From Salipiger sp. CCB-MM3 (GTDB lineage: Bacteria > Pseudomonadota > Alphaproteobacteria > Rhodobacterales > Rhodobacteraceae), in assembly GCF_001687105.1 (NCBI RefSeq), contig NZ_CP014595.1, forward strand, positions 2,245,001-2,309,000: DNA of 64,000 nt, written 5' to 3'. The notes under the pieces were generated by a model. That model was not told the origin of the DNA, ran no database searches, and saw only the letters and a program-made list of their open reading frames with translations. Both the position numbers and the translations under genes were made by a program. The first letter of the stretch is position 1. Each line of letters opens with the position of its first letter. Below are positions 26,731-35,502 of this stretch, piece by piece.

Positions 26731-27686
26731 CAGCGCACCAGCGAAATACGGGGGTCAAGCATGGCGTTCACCACATCGACCACGAGATTGAGAAGGACGA
26801 AGAGCACCGAGATCGTCATCACGATCCCCACCACTTCGGGATAGTCGCGCGCATCGACGGCGGTCACGAGGTAGCCCGACAGTCCGGGCCAGTTGAAGAC
26901 AAATTCCACCAAGACGGTGCCTCCGATCAGCGTGCCAAGCTCGAGGCCGAGAATGGTCAGCACCGGGATCAGCGCGTTGCGCACCACGTGGCGGCGCAGG
27001 ATGCGCGCGCGGCTGACACCCTTGGCGCGCGCGGTCCGCACATAGTCGCGCTCGAGCACTTCGAGCACCGAGGCGCGGCTCATGCGGGTGATCACCGCGA
27101 GCAGCGACAGCGCCACGGTCCCGGCGGGCAGCAGCAGCAGTTTCAGATGTTCGACCGGATCCTCGCTGAACGGCACGAAGCCCCCGGCAGGCAGCCATTT
27201 CAGCTCCTGCGCGAAGATCAGGATCACCACCGAGCCGACCACGAAAACGGGTGTGGAGAGCGCGGCGGAGGCGAAGAAGGAGATCACGGCGTCGGCGCGG
27301 CCATCGGCCCGGATCGCGGCGAAGGTGCCGAGCGGCACGCCGATCGCCGAGGCGATCAGCGCGGCCGACACGATGACTTCGAGCGTCCGGGGCAGGCGAA
27401 GCCCGATCTGTTCGATCACCGGCGCGCCATCGCGGAACGACGCGCCGAGATCTCCGGTGAAGATACCGGCGATATGGTCGAGATACTGCTGCCAGAGCGG
27501 GGCGTTGAGCCCCATCTTCTCGCGCAGGGCGAGGACCGCATTGGGATCGGCCGGAATATTGCCCTGACTGAGCAGAAGTTCCGCCGGATCACCGGGGATC
27601 AGGTGCAGGAGCAAGAAGACGACGGTGACCACGATCCAGACAAGGAACAGGGCCACCAGGCTACGGAAGGCGATGTATCTCAACAT
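26730..27686 (-). CDS. Peptide-type ABC transporter permease (DppB)
   Basis: 318 residues, six membrane segments. The N-terminal MLRYIAFRSLVALFLVW and the HLIPGDPAELL segment are hallmarks of DppB. The EAA loop is near YVRTARAKGVSRARILRRH. Its stop overlaps the next start by one base (TGATG). It is preceded 10 nt upstream by the binding-protein gene of the same importer. Confidence 0.93.
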   Translation of the reverse strand: MLRYIAFRSLVALFLVWIVVTVVFLLLHLIPGDPAELLLSQGNIPADPNAVLALREKMGLNAPLWQQYLDHIAGIFTGDLGASFRDGAPVIEQIGLRLPRTLEVIVSAALIASAIGVPLGTFAAIRADGRADAVISFFASAALSTPVFVVGSVVILIFAQELKWLPAGGFVPFSEDPVEHLKLLLLPAGTVALSLLAVITRMSRASVLEVLERDYVRTARAKGVSRARILRRHVVRNALIPVLTILGLELGTLIGGTVLVEFVFNWPGLSGYLVTAVDARDYPEVVGIVMTISVLFVLLNLVVDVVNAMLDPRISLVR

Positions 27687-27696
27687 GGGTTTGCGA

Positions 27697-29226
27697 TCAG
27701 CCGATCATCGCTTCTTCCAGCGTGAAGCCGGAGTGGAAGGTCAGCTGGCCGGGCAGGTTGCTGAAGCCCGAGACGTTGGCCGCCATGCCGTAGCCTTGTT
27801 CGCGCCAGCACAGACCCATGATCGGCGCGGTCTCGATGGCGACGCGCTCCAGTTCCTTGTAGATCGCCTTGCGCTCTTCGGTGTCGAAGCTGGCGCGGCC
27901 CTTGGCGAAGGCTTCGGAGATCTCGGGCGTTTCCATGCCGTAGCTGCGCGCGTAGCTGGGGCTCAGCGAGCCGTCGAGCACCGTGGCCAGACCGTCGGGA
28001 TCGTTGTTCGCGGCGGCGGTACCCATGACTGCGATGTCATAGGTGCCCTCGTTGCCTTTCTTCACGCGGGTCGACCATTCCGGCAGGTCGAGCGTGACGT
28101 TGACGCCGATCATCGACAGATACGCCTGACAGACCTCGGCGGTCGACTGGTGCATGCCGTATTGCGCGGTCGACAGCATGGTGCAGTTGAACCCGTCGGG
28201 ATAGCCCGCTTCGGCCAGCAGCGACTTGGCTTTCTCGGGGTCGTAGTTCCACTCGTTGGCGAATTCGGCGTTGTAGAATTCCGATGCGTCGGGCAGCGGC
28301 AGATGCTCAAGCGGCGCGCCGCGCTCGTAGAAGGCGGCTGCGGCGATGTCCTCGCGCTTGATCGCGTGGCCCATGGCGCGGCGGACGAGCGGGTTGTCGA
28401 ACGGCGGCTTGCTCGCGTTGAAGGTCAGATACATGAACGGGCCGAAGGTGGTGTCGAGCTTCAGCGCGTCGTTTTCCGCAACCTGCTCCATCGCCTGCCA
28501 CGGCACATATTCCACGATGTCCACGTCACCCGCTTCCAGCGCGGCGACGCGCAGGTTCTCGTCCGCGTAGACGATCGCCTCGATGGTGCTGACCTTGGGC
28601 AGACCTTCCTTGTAGTAGTCGGGGTTGGCTTCGACAGTGACCGAAACGCCGCGGTCGGTCGAAACCAGCTTGAACGGACCGGCGCCCATCAGGCTGTCGC
28701 GCTCGGAGCCCTTCTTCATGATCGACATATTGTAGTTGGCGAACCACTCCGGCAGCACCGCCTGCGGCTCGCTGGTCTTCATCACGACGGTTTTCTCGTC
28801 GGGGGTCTCGACCGAGGTGATGGTCGCGAGGCTGGCCTGCAGATAGGCGGCGGAGTCGGGCTTTTGCGCCTCGGTCACGGTCCATGCCACGTCTTCTGCG
28901 GTCACCGGCGAGCCGTCGTGCCACTTGGCGTCACGCAGCTTGAACGTCCATGTGCCGTCTTCGGCCACGTCCCAGCTTTCGGCCAGTTCGGAGCGGATGA
29001 GGCCTTCCTTGTCGTAGCTCAGCAGGCCGCGGTGGCAGAGCACCTTGATGGTGCCGGCGGAGGTGCCGTTCGAAGCCCAGACGTCGAAGCTGGGCGGGTA
29101 GGTCGAGAGACCAAAGCGCAGCGTGCCGTTGTCCTGCGCGCGCAGGACCTTCGGGCCGAGGAAAGTGAGCGCGCCAGCGGCACCCGTAGTGGCCAGAAAG
29201 CCCCGGCGGTTCATGTGGTTCTTCAT
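27697..29226 (-). CDS. ABC transporter substrate-binding protein, SBP family 5, Tat-exported
   Basis: 509 residues. The N-terminus NRRGFLATTGAAGALTFLG is a twin-arginine signal, so the protein is probably exported folded. The mature part is a family 5 (peptide/opine/nickel) binding protein. Start 29226 is taken because GGAG lies 8 nt upstream and the signal follows directly; an upstream Met in frame lacks support. It works with the DppB and fused DppC-DppD permease and the DppF-type ATPase. The gene lies directly downstream of the hyuA-hyuB pair, suggesting that the ligand is a cyclic amide or gamma-glutamyl/5-oxoprolyl compound. Confidence 0.9.
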   Translation of the reverse strand: MKNHMNRRGFLATTGAAGALTFLGPKVLRAQDNGTLRFGLSTYPPSFDVWASNGTSAGTIKVLCHRGLLSYDKEGLIRSELAESWDVAEDGTWTFKLRDAKWHDGSPVTAEDVAWTVTEAQKPDSAAYLQASLATITSVETPDEKTVVMKTSEPQAVLPEWFANYNMSIMKKGSERDSLMGAGPFKLVSTDRGVSVTVEANPDYYKEGLPKVSTIEAIVYADENLRVAALEAGDVDIVEYVPWQAMEQVAENDALKLDTTFGPFMYLTFNASKPPFDNPLVRRAMGHAIKREDIAAAAFYERGAPLEHLPLPDASEFYNAEFANEWNYDPEKAKSLLAEAGYPDGFNCTMLSTAQYGMHQSTAEVCQAYLSMIGVNVTLDLPEWSTRVKKGNEGTYDIAVMGTAAANNDPDGLATVLDGSLSPSYARSYGMETPEISEAFAKGRASFDTEERKAIYKELERVAIETAPIMGLCWREQGYGMAANVSGFSNLPGQLTFHSGFTLEEAMIG

Positions 29227-29293
29227 CGTTTGGACTCCATGTTGAGGGAATGGGCTCTTGTCGGCCCTTGAATGAGAAGTGAGGCCTGCCGCG

Positions 29294-30898
29294 TTATTCC
29301 GCGGCAAGATGGGTGGTGGGTTCCGCGTCTTCTTCGGGTGCGCCGTAGCCGCCGCCGCCCGGGGTCACGACCTCGAGCCACTCGCCGGCGCGCAGGATGC
29401 CCGCGCCCCGGTCGAACGCGTCGGTCTCGGGGCTGGTGGCATAGCTGCCGTGGCCGCCTTCACCGCCGCCCTGCAGGCCCCAAGAGCGCGACTGGTTGCG
29501 CGAGATGTCGACGCGCACCATGCAGTCTTCGGTCGCGCGGTAGACCCGGCGCAGACCCATGCCGCCGCGGAATTTGCCCGCGCCGGCGGATCCGTCGACC
29601 AGTTCGTAGCGCTCCAGCAGCAGCGGATATTCGAGCTCCAGCGCCTCCACCGGCAGGTTCGAGGTGTTGGTGGCATGCACGTGGATGCCGTCGAGCCCTT
29701 CGGCGTGGGGGCGAGCGCCACCGCCACCGCCGATGGTCTCGAGATAGACCCAGTAATTGCCTTCTTCGGGGCCGGACTGGCGGGTGCCCGAAAAGAGCGC
29801 CACGGTGCAGCTCGAGTTGGTGCAGGCCGAGACGCGCTCGGGCACCGCCTGCGCGAAGGCGCCGATGATCAGGTCGGCGACACGCTGACAGGTCTGTACG
29901 CGGCCATTGACGGCGGCGGGATGCGCGCAGTTGAGCACCGAGCCATGCGGCGCGTTGACGGTGATCGGACGGGCAAGTCCGGCATTGGGCAGCACCGTCG
30001 GGTCGATCACCGATTTGACGATGTAATAGACCGTGGCGAGCAGTGCCGTGCGGGTCATGTTGATCCCGGCGCGCAGCTGCGCTGGGGCCTCGAAGTCCAA
30101 GCTGATCTCATCGCCCGCGACGGTGACGGTCACCGCCAGCGGCAGCGGCGAATCAAGATCGAGGTTGTCGAAGACATCTTCGAACCGCCAGCTTCCGTCG
30201 GGCAGGGCCTTGATGCCCGCGCGCATCTTGCGCTCGGCGTAATCCAGCAGCGCCTCGCCCGAGGCCAGAACCGTATCGAGGCTATGGCGCTCGCACAACT
30301 CCTGAAAACGCTGCACGCCGACGCGGTTGGCGGCCATCTGCGCGCGCAGGTCCGACAGCCGCTCGCGCGGGACCTGACAGTTGAGCAGGATCAGTTCCTG
30401 CACGTCCTTCTGCAGCTTTCCGGCGCGGTAGAGGCGGATCGGCGGGATCCGCAGGCCTTCCTGATAGATATGCGCATGCGCCCGGTCGACGAAATCCGAA
30501 TGGTGCGCAAGGTTGACCGTCCATGCGACCAGCTCGCCATCCACAAAGATCGGCTCGGCGAGCACGATGTCGGGCAGGTGGGTGCCGCCGCCGCGATAGG
30601 CGTCATTGCCGACGAACACATCGCCCGGCTGCATCTCGGCCGGGTCGTGATCGGCCAGCACCATCGGGATGAAGTCCAGAAAGCTGCCAAGGTGCACGGG
30701 GATGTGCTCGGCCTGACAGAGCGTGCGCCCCTCGCGGTCGAAGAGGGCGGTGGAACAGTCGCGGCGCTCCTTGATGTTGGTCGAGTAGGAGGCGCGCACA
30801 AGCGCCTCGCCGGTCTCTTCCACGATCGAAGAAAGCGCCGCACCGATGACCTCGACAGTGATTGGGTCGAGTGCGTGAGTGGTGGCCTGCTGGGTCAT
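29294..30898 (-). CDS. Hydantoinase/oxoprolinase family protein, HyuB subunit (copy 1)
   Basis: 534 residues, the usual length of HyuB. Recognisable segments include RASYSTNIKERRDCSTALFD near the N-terminus, VGNDAYRGGTHLPD and GNYWVYLETIGGGGGAR. HyuB forms the metal-containing partner of HyuA; together such pairs cleave cyclic amides (hydantoins, N-methylhydantoin, 5-oxoproline) using ATP, and related pairs carboxylate ketones. It overlaps hyuA by 4 nt and is followed 67 nt later by the binding-protein gene of an ABC importer. Confidence 0.9.
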   Translation of the reverse strand: MTQQATTHALDPITVEVIGAALSSIVEETGEALVRASYSTNIKERRDCSTALFDREGRTLCQAEHIPVHLGSFLDFIPMVLADHDPAEMQPGDVFVGNDAYRGGGTHLPDIVLAEPIFVDGELVAWTVNLAHHSDFVDRAHAHIYQEGLRIPPIRLYRAGKLQKDVQELILLNCQVPRERLSDLRAQMAANRVGVQRFQELCERHSLDTVLASGEALLDYAERKMRAGIKALPDGSWRFEDVFDNLDLDSPLPLAVTVTVAGDEISLDFEAPAQLRAGINMTRTALLATVYYIVKSVIDPTVLPNAGLARPITVNAPHGSVLNCAHPAAVNGRVQTCQRVADLIIGAFAQAVPERVSACTNSSCTVALFSGTRQSGPEEGNYWVYLETIGGGGGARPHAEGLDGIHVHATNTSNLPVEALELEYPLLLERYELVDGSAGAGKFRGGMGLRRVYRATEDCMVRVDISRNQSRSWGLQGGGEGGHGSYATSPETDAFDRGAGILRAGEWLEVVTPGGGGYGAPEEDAEPTTHLAAE

Positions 30899-32994
30899 CG
30901 GGTTACCTCCAGAATGAGGTTTTCGATCTTGTCCACCGAGACGCGTACGCCCGGCGGAACAAGCGTCGTGGTGTCCATTTGCTCGACGATCGCCGGGCCC
31001 TCGAAGCTCATGCCGGGAGCGAGGCGGTCGCGGGCGTAAAGCGTGGTCTTGGTGAAGGCGCGGGTCTCGGGGTACCAGACGTCACGGCTGCCGGTGATCG
31101 CGCCCGAGGCATCGGCGGCCCCTAGCGGGCGTTCGGGCAGGGCGGCTTTCTGCACCAGCCCCAGCGCCTCGGCGCGGAAGGTGACACAGAGGATGCGCTC
31201 GCCCTCGACGGCAAAGCCGTAGAGCCGTGTATGCGCCTCGGTGAACCGCTCTTCGAGCAGCTTGAGCGCCGCCGCGTCGAGCGGGCCGTCCGGCACCGGG
31301 ATCGACAGTTCGTAATTCTGGCCCTCATAGCGCATGTCGATGCGGCGCGTGCTGCGGCGCTTGCTCTCTGCGATGGCCTCTTTTTCAAACCACGCGCCGG
31401 TTTCCTCCTCGACCTCGCGCAGTGCCTCGGCGATCGGGGCGAGGCTGGCCTCTTCAAGCGGCAGGATGCGGGTGGAGGAGAAATCGGCGCGCAGATCGGT
31501 CAGCAGCAGACCCATGGCGCAGAGCGTGCCCGGCGTGCGCGGGATGATGACGCGCGCCATGCCCAGTTCCTGCGCCAGTCGCACCGCATGCAGCGGCCCG
31601 GCGCCGCCGAAGGCCATCAGGGCATAGCCGCGCGGATCGTGCCCGCGCTGCACCGAGATCACCCGGATCGCCTTGGCCATATTGGCGGTGACCACCGAGA
31701 TGATACCCTGCGCCACATCCATAGTGTCCATGCCCAGCTGATCGGCCATCCGGCCAAGCGCCTCGACGGCGAGATCGCGGCGCACGTCCATGCGCCCATC
31801 CAAAAGGTGGGTGGGGTTGAGCACCTGCAGCACGATATTGGCGTCGGTGACCGTGGGCTCGGTCGCGCCGCGGCCATAGCAGACCGGGCCGGGATCGGCG
31901 CCCGCGCTTTCCGGACCGACTTTGAGCAGCCCGCCGCTGTCGATCGCGGCGATCGAGCCGCCGCCCGCGCCGACGGTGTGAATGTCGAGCATCGGGGCCT
32001 TGATCGGATAGCCGTGCACGATGCTCTCGTTGGTCTGGGTGGTCTGCCCCGCCGCCATCAGCGCCACATCCGAAGAGGTGCCGCCCATGTCGAAGGTGAT
32101 GATGTCGTCATAGCCTGCGCTGCTGCCGATCACCTGCGCCGCGACGACGCCGGTGGACGGCCCCGAAAGGACCGCGCGCACCGGGGTCAGTGCGGCGGTC
32201 TCGAAGCGCACCACGCCGCCGTTCGATTGCGTGAGATGCGGCGGGATCGGCAGGCCGAGGTCTTTCAGGCGCGGGCTGAGGCGACTGATATAGCGGTGCA
32301 TGATCGGCCCGAGATAGGCGTTGACCGTGGCGGTCGACAGGCGCTCGAACTCGCGGAACTCTGGCGCGATCTCATGGCTGGCGCAGATGAACGCATCGGG
32401 CAGTTCTTCTTCGACGATGCGGCGGGCGATGCGCTCGTGCTCGGGGTTGACGAACGCATAGAGAAAGCAGATCGCCACCGCCTCGACACCGGCGGCCTTC
32501 AGCGCCTGCGCGGCTTTGCGCACCGCGGCCTCGTCGAGCGGTTTCAGCACTTCGCCGGTGTGCAGCATGCGCTCGGGAAGCTCGAACCGCAGGTCGCGTG
32601 GGACCAGCGTTTGCGGCTTTTCGGCGAAGAGGTCGTAAAGGTCAGGGCGCTTCTGGCGACCGATTTCCAGCAGATCACGGAAGCCTTCGGTGGTCAGCAG
32701 GCCGACGCGGGCACCGCGATGGGTGATCAGCGCGTTGGTTGCGACGGTCGTGCCGTGACCGAGGTACGCAATGGCCGACGCCGGGTCAGCACCGCCGCCC
32801 GCGCGTTCCCTCATGCCTTCCTCGACACCTTGGGCGATGCCGCGCGAGGGGTCATCGGGGGTGGAGGATACCTTCCAGATGGCGATCTCGCCGCTGGCCT
32901 CGTTGAACATGCACACGTCGGTGAACGTGCCTCCCGAGTCGACTCCGACCCGCCAAGAGGCGTCGGTTTCGAAATCTGCAGCTCCGTCCATCAT
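30895..32994 (-). CDS. Hydantoinase/oxoprolinase family protein, HyuA subunit (copy 1)
   Basis: 699 residues. The N-terminal ASKHA nucleotide-binding motif VDSGGTFTDV is clear, as is the second phosphate loop (TFDMGGTSSDVA). HyuA binds ATP and activates the cyclic amide substrate for the HyuB partner. Two adjacent ATGs (32994, 32991) are possible starts. It is the first gene of a six-gene operon (hyuA, hyuB, SBP, dppB, dppCD fusion, dppF), and is divergent from a GntR-family gene across a 119-nt gap containing a candidate operator. Confidence 0.9.
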   Translation of the reverse strand: MMDGAADFETDASWRVGVDSGGTFTDVCMFNEASGEIAIWKVSSTPDDPSRGIAQGVEEGMRERAGGGADPASAIAYLGHGTTVATNALITHRGARVGLLTTEGFRDLLEIGRQKRPDLYDLFAEKPQTLVPRDLRFELPERMLHTGEVLKPLDEAAVRKAAQALKAAGVEAVAICFLYAFVNPEHERIARRIVEEELPDAFICASHEIAPEFREFERLSTATVNAYLGPIMHRYISRLSPRLKDLGLPIPPHLTQSNGGVVRFETAALTPVRAVLSGPSTGVVAAQVIGSSAGYDDIITFDMGGTSSDVALMAAGQTTQTNESIVHGYPIKAPMLDIHTVGAGGGSIAAIDSGGLLKVGPESAGADPGPVCYGRGATEPTVTDANIVLQVLNPTHLLDGRMDVRRDLAVEALGRMADQLGMDTMDVAQGIISVVTANMAKAIRVISVQRGHDPRGYALMAFGGAGPLHAVRLAQELGMARVIIPRTPGTLCAMGLLLTDLRADFSSTRILPLEEASLAPIAEALREVEEETGAWFEKEAIAESKRRSTRRIDMRYEGQNYELSIPVPDGPLDAAALKLLEERFTEAHTRLYGFAVEGERILCVTFRAEALGLVQKAALPERPLGAADASGAITGSRDVWYPETRAFTKTTLYARDRLAPGMSFEGPAIVEQMDTTTLVPPGVRVSVDKIENLILEVTR

Positions 32995-33017
32995 GGCTGG
33001 GTTGCCTTTCCTGCGTG

Positions 33018-33028
33018 TACTTCAAGTA
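33018..33028. promoter_or_regulatory. Candidate GntR operator in the hyuA-gntR gap
   Basis: TACTT-c-AAGTA is an 11-nt palindrome, flanked by further GTATAC-like half-sites (TGTA at 33016, TATACA at 33027-33032). FCD-type GntR regulators usually bind such TNGTATACNA sites. It lies 24 nt before hyuA and 86 nt before gntR. Confidence 0.45.
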
Positions 33029-33113
33029 TACATTGAGGTGTGATTGATGCCGCGTGTCGAGACTGAACGGGCGAAAGATGTCCCATACGGGCACTTTTTG
33101 AGGAGAAAGGTGA

Positions 33114-33785
33114 ATGAACAGACATTCTTCCACCGCAGGAGCCGAGCAAGTGCCGCGATTGTCGGCGCGCGAGTTGGCCTACGATTCGATTCGCTCCGGC
33201 ATCCTCAACGGTGATTTTCCGCCGGGCGGCTACGTCGAAGAAGCGGTCGCCTGCGAATTGACCGGTGTGTCGCGCTCGCCGGTGCGCGAGGCGCTCAACC
33301 GTCTTGCCGCCGAAGGTTACGTCGATCTGCACCGGCGCAGAGGCGCGATGGTGCGCGCGATGTCTCCGGCTGAACTGCGCGACCTGCATGAGGTTCGGCT
33401 GATGGTCGAGACACAGGCGGTGATCAAGATTTGCCGCGAGCGGCGCGAGGTTCCGGACCGGCTCACTGCGCTGTGCGATGCGCATGAGGCGACCCCCGCC
33501 ACGGACCATCTGAGCTGTCTGGAAAACAACCGCCAGTTTCACCAAGCGATTGTCGAAGCGGCGGGAAACACCGTGCTCGCAACGGTTTACGAAGGTCTGC
33601 AGGCCCCGCTGTCGCGGCTGGCGATGCTGTCGCTGCGCAAGGGGTTCGGCAAGACCGAGGCTATCGAGCACGAGCACCGGGCGCTCGTCGCCGCGCTGTC
33701 CGAGCATGATGAGGCCCGCGCGCTGGAGATCGTTCACGAACATCTGTCGCTGATGCCGCAGCTCGCTCGCGTCCTGCCCGGCTGA
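33114..33785 (+). CDS. GntR-family transcriptional regulator (FCD subfamily)
   Basis: 223 residues. The winged helix-turn-helix (about 16-80) has the GntR signature SRSPVREALNRLAAEGYV. The rest is an alpha-helical FCD effector domain with the metal/ligand residues in LHEVRLMVE and the later His motifs (EHEHRAL, EHLSLM). It is divergent from the hyuA-hyuB-ABC operon and upstream of the FAD-TRAP-HyuAB operon on its own strand, so it could regulate either or both. A strong GAGGAGAAAGG precedes the start. Confidence 0.9.
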   Translation: MNRHSSTAGAEQVPRLSARELAYDSIRSGILNGDFPPGGYVEEAVACELTGVSRSPVREALNRLAAEGYVDLHRRRGAMVRAMSPAELRDLHEVRLMVETQAVIKICRERREVPDRLTALCDAHEATPATDHLSCLENNRQFHQAIVEAAGNTVLATVYEGLQAPLSRLAMLSLRKGFGKTEAIEHEHRALVAALSEHDEARALEIVHEHLSLMPQLARVLPG

Positions 33786-34059
33786 CCTTTCGGTGCGCGC
33801 GGCGGCAGTCGAGGGGAGCGTGTGGGCAAGGGCGGTCATTCGTGCCTCTGGCTTGGGACGTTAGGCCTGCTGGAGCATCGTGTTGTGTCAGAGTGAGCGG
33901 CCCGACCCCCGCCGCGTCCAATTCAAAAGTTTTGTGACACTAGAGATTTTTCTTATTGATTGGTGCCACGCGGCGCGGCCGCTCCGGGCTTGGGGCCTGC
34001 GATGTAAGCCGCCTGATTTTGCAGTGAGAGCAGGTTTGGAGAGGGGCAGGGGCTTCCCT

Positions 34060-34097
34060 CGGGGCAGCCGCTGGGCGCCCAGACTCGGGGTGCCCCG
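34060..34097. repeat. Nested palindrome / cruciform
   Basis: A perfect 7-bp outer repeat surrounds a perfect 12-nt inner palindrome (CTGGGCGCCCAG). It could fold as a branched hairpin after the gntR gene or serve as a protein site. There is no T tract, so a classical terminator is unlikely. Confidence 0.45.
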
Positions 34098-34260
34098 CCC
34101 GAAGAAACTTCAGCCGAACGATCCACCGAAAACTTTCCCACAGGCCCTGCATCTGCCCGCAACTTGAGCATGAGCCATCGTCGGGCATCGCAAATGCGCG
34201 AGAGGGGAGCCCGCACGTCCGGGCCGCGATTGCGAACCGTCCAACCATGTGAGGAACACA

Positions 34261-34287
34261 GCGATCACTATAACAAAAGTGTATCGC
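34261..34287. promoter_or_regulatory. Imperfect inverted repeat upstream of FAD oxidoreductase operon
   Basis: GCGATCACT (34261-34269) and AGTGTATCGC (34278-34287) pair with a single-base bulge around an AT-rich spacer. Position and symmetry suit an operator. Which regulator binds is not known. Confidence 0.35.
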
Positions 34288-34349
34288 AATTGAAGGTATT
34301 GATATTTGTCTTATGCGCTCTCGCACCTCTTAATCCGTCGAGACTTCCG

Positions 34350-35474
34350 ATGGAAACAGGTGTGCGCGACGTGAAAAATCTGGGTGACTGGGACATCATC
34401 GTGGTCGGCGGCGGCCTCGTGGGCACCGCCGCCGGGCTTGGCATGGCGCGCGATGGTGCGCGTGTGCTGATCCTCGATGCCTCCGACACCAGCTTTCGGG
34501 CAAGCCGCGGGAATTTCGGCCTCGTCTGGGCGCAGAGCAAGGGTGCGGGCAACCGTGACTATGCCACATGGACCCGCTCTGCGGTGCGCGCCTGGCCCGA
34601 ACTGGAAGAGGAACTGAAAGAGCTCTGCGGCGTGGATACCCACTATGAAAACGGCCTTGGCCTGCATCTGTGCCTGAGCGAAGCAGAGTTCGATAAGCGG
34701 GCAGAGATGATCGGGCGGGTCGCGGCGCATGAGCTTCCCGGCGACGATGTGCGGATGATCCGCCGCGACGAGCTGACCGAGATCATGCCGGGTGTCGGCC
34801 CGGAGGTCTGCGGTGCGTCGATCTCGTCTATCGACGGCGCATGTCATTCGCTGTCGCTGTATCAAGGCCTCAGCCTCGGGGCTCAGGCCGCCGGGGCGAC
34901 GCTGCTCTCGAATGTCGCGGTTAGCTCTATCGAGAGCAGCGACAACGGCTATACGGTCACCGCTGAAGGGCTGACGGCGAAGGCACCCAAAGTGCTGATC
35001 GCGGCGGGGCTTGCGACCAATGATCTGGCGCGTCCCTTCGGCATCCCGGATTTGGTGCGTCCCCAGAAAGGCCAGATCCTCGTGACCGAACGCAGCGCCC
35101 CGATCCTGCCCGCGGTGACCTCGGGCCTGCGGCAGACCGCCGAGGGCACGATCCTCATTGGCGACACCAAGGAAGAGACCGGCGAGGATCATTCCACCGG
35201 CGAAGGCATCCGCGAACTCGCCAGCCGGGCGGTTCGCCTGCTTCCCGCAATTGGAAATCTTCGGGTGGTGCGCAGCTGGGCCGCGCTGCGCGTACTGACC
35301 CCCGATGGCAACCCCGTCTATGATGAGTCCCCCACCCATCCGGGGGTCTTTGTGGCCACGACCCATTCGGGCGTGACCTTGGCCCCCGCCCACCGGGGAC
35401 CGCTTGCGCAGTGGATCATGAACGGGCAGCGACCGCCCGAGTTCGCCAGCTTCACCGCGCAACGCTTTGCATAA
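34350..35474 (+). CDS. DAO-family FAD-dependent oxidoreductase (HcnC/OoxB-like)
   Basis: 374 residues. An N-terminal FAD motif VVGGGLVGTAAGLG follows a short leader, and a DAO fold extends to a C-terminal THSGVTLAP segment, which in the family closes over the flavin. Relatives oxidise amino or imino acids (glycine, sarcosine, opines, D-hydroxyproline). ATG 34350 has a poor Shine-Dalgarno; GTG 34371 (MKNLGDW) is an alternative start. It is the first gene of an apparent operon with a TRAP importer and HyuA-HyuB, 28 nt before dctP. It may oxidise the amine released by the hydantoinase-type enzyme. Confidence 0.82.
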   Translation: METGVRDVKNLGDWDIIVVGGGLVGTAAGLGMARDGARVLILDASDTSFRASRGNFGLVWAQSKGAGNRDYATWTRSAVRAWPELEEELKELCGVDTHYENGLGLHLCLSEAEFDKRAEMIGRVAAHELPGDDVRMIRRDELTEIMPGVGPEVCGASISSIDGACHSLSLYQGLSLGAQAAGATLLSNVAVSSIESSDNGYTVTAEGLTAKAPKVLIAAGLATNDLARPFGIPDLVRPQKGQILVTERSAPILPAVTSGLRQTAEGTILIGDTKEETGEDHSTGEGIRELASRAVRLLPAIGNLRVVRSWAALRVLTPDGNPVYDESPTHPGVFVATTHSGVTLAPAHRGPLAQWIMNGQRPPEFASFTAQRFA

Positions 35475-35502
35475 AAACCAAACGTCCAACAGGAACAAAA
35501 CC

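Larger units (their letters stand above)
33786..34349. other. Gene-free 564-nt region with nested palindromes
   Basis: No reading frame here resembles a protein. Visible structure: an outer inverted repeat CGGGGCA (34060-34066)/TGCCCCG (34091-34097) enclosing the 12-nt palindrome CTGGGCGCCCAG (34071-34082), and an imperfect inverted repeat GCGATcACT...AGTGTATCGC at 34261-34287, 63 nt before the FAD oxidoreductase start. The AT-rich segment 34268-34315 is the likely promoter of the following operon. Confidence 0.5.

Noticed and set aside
31231..33036. Plus-strand frame of 601 codons opposite hyuA copy 1
   Set aside because: Antisense shadow without motifs.
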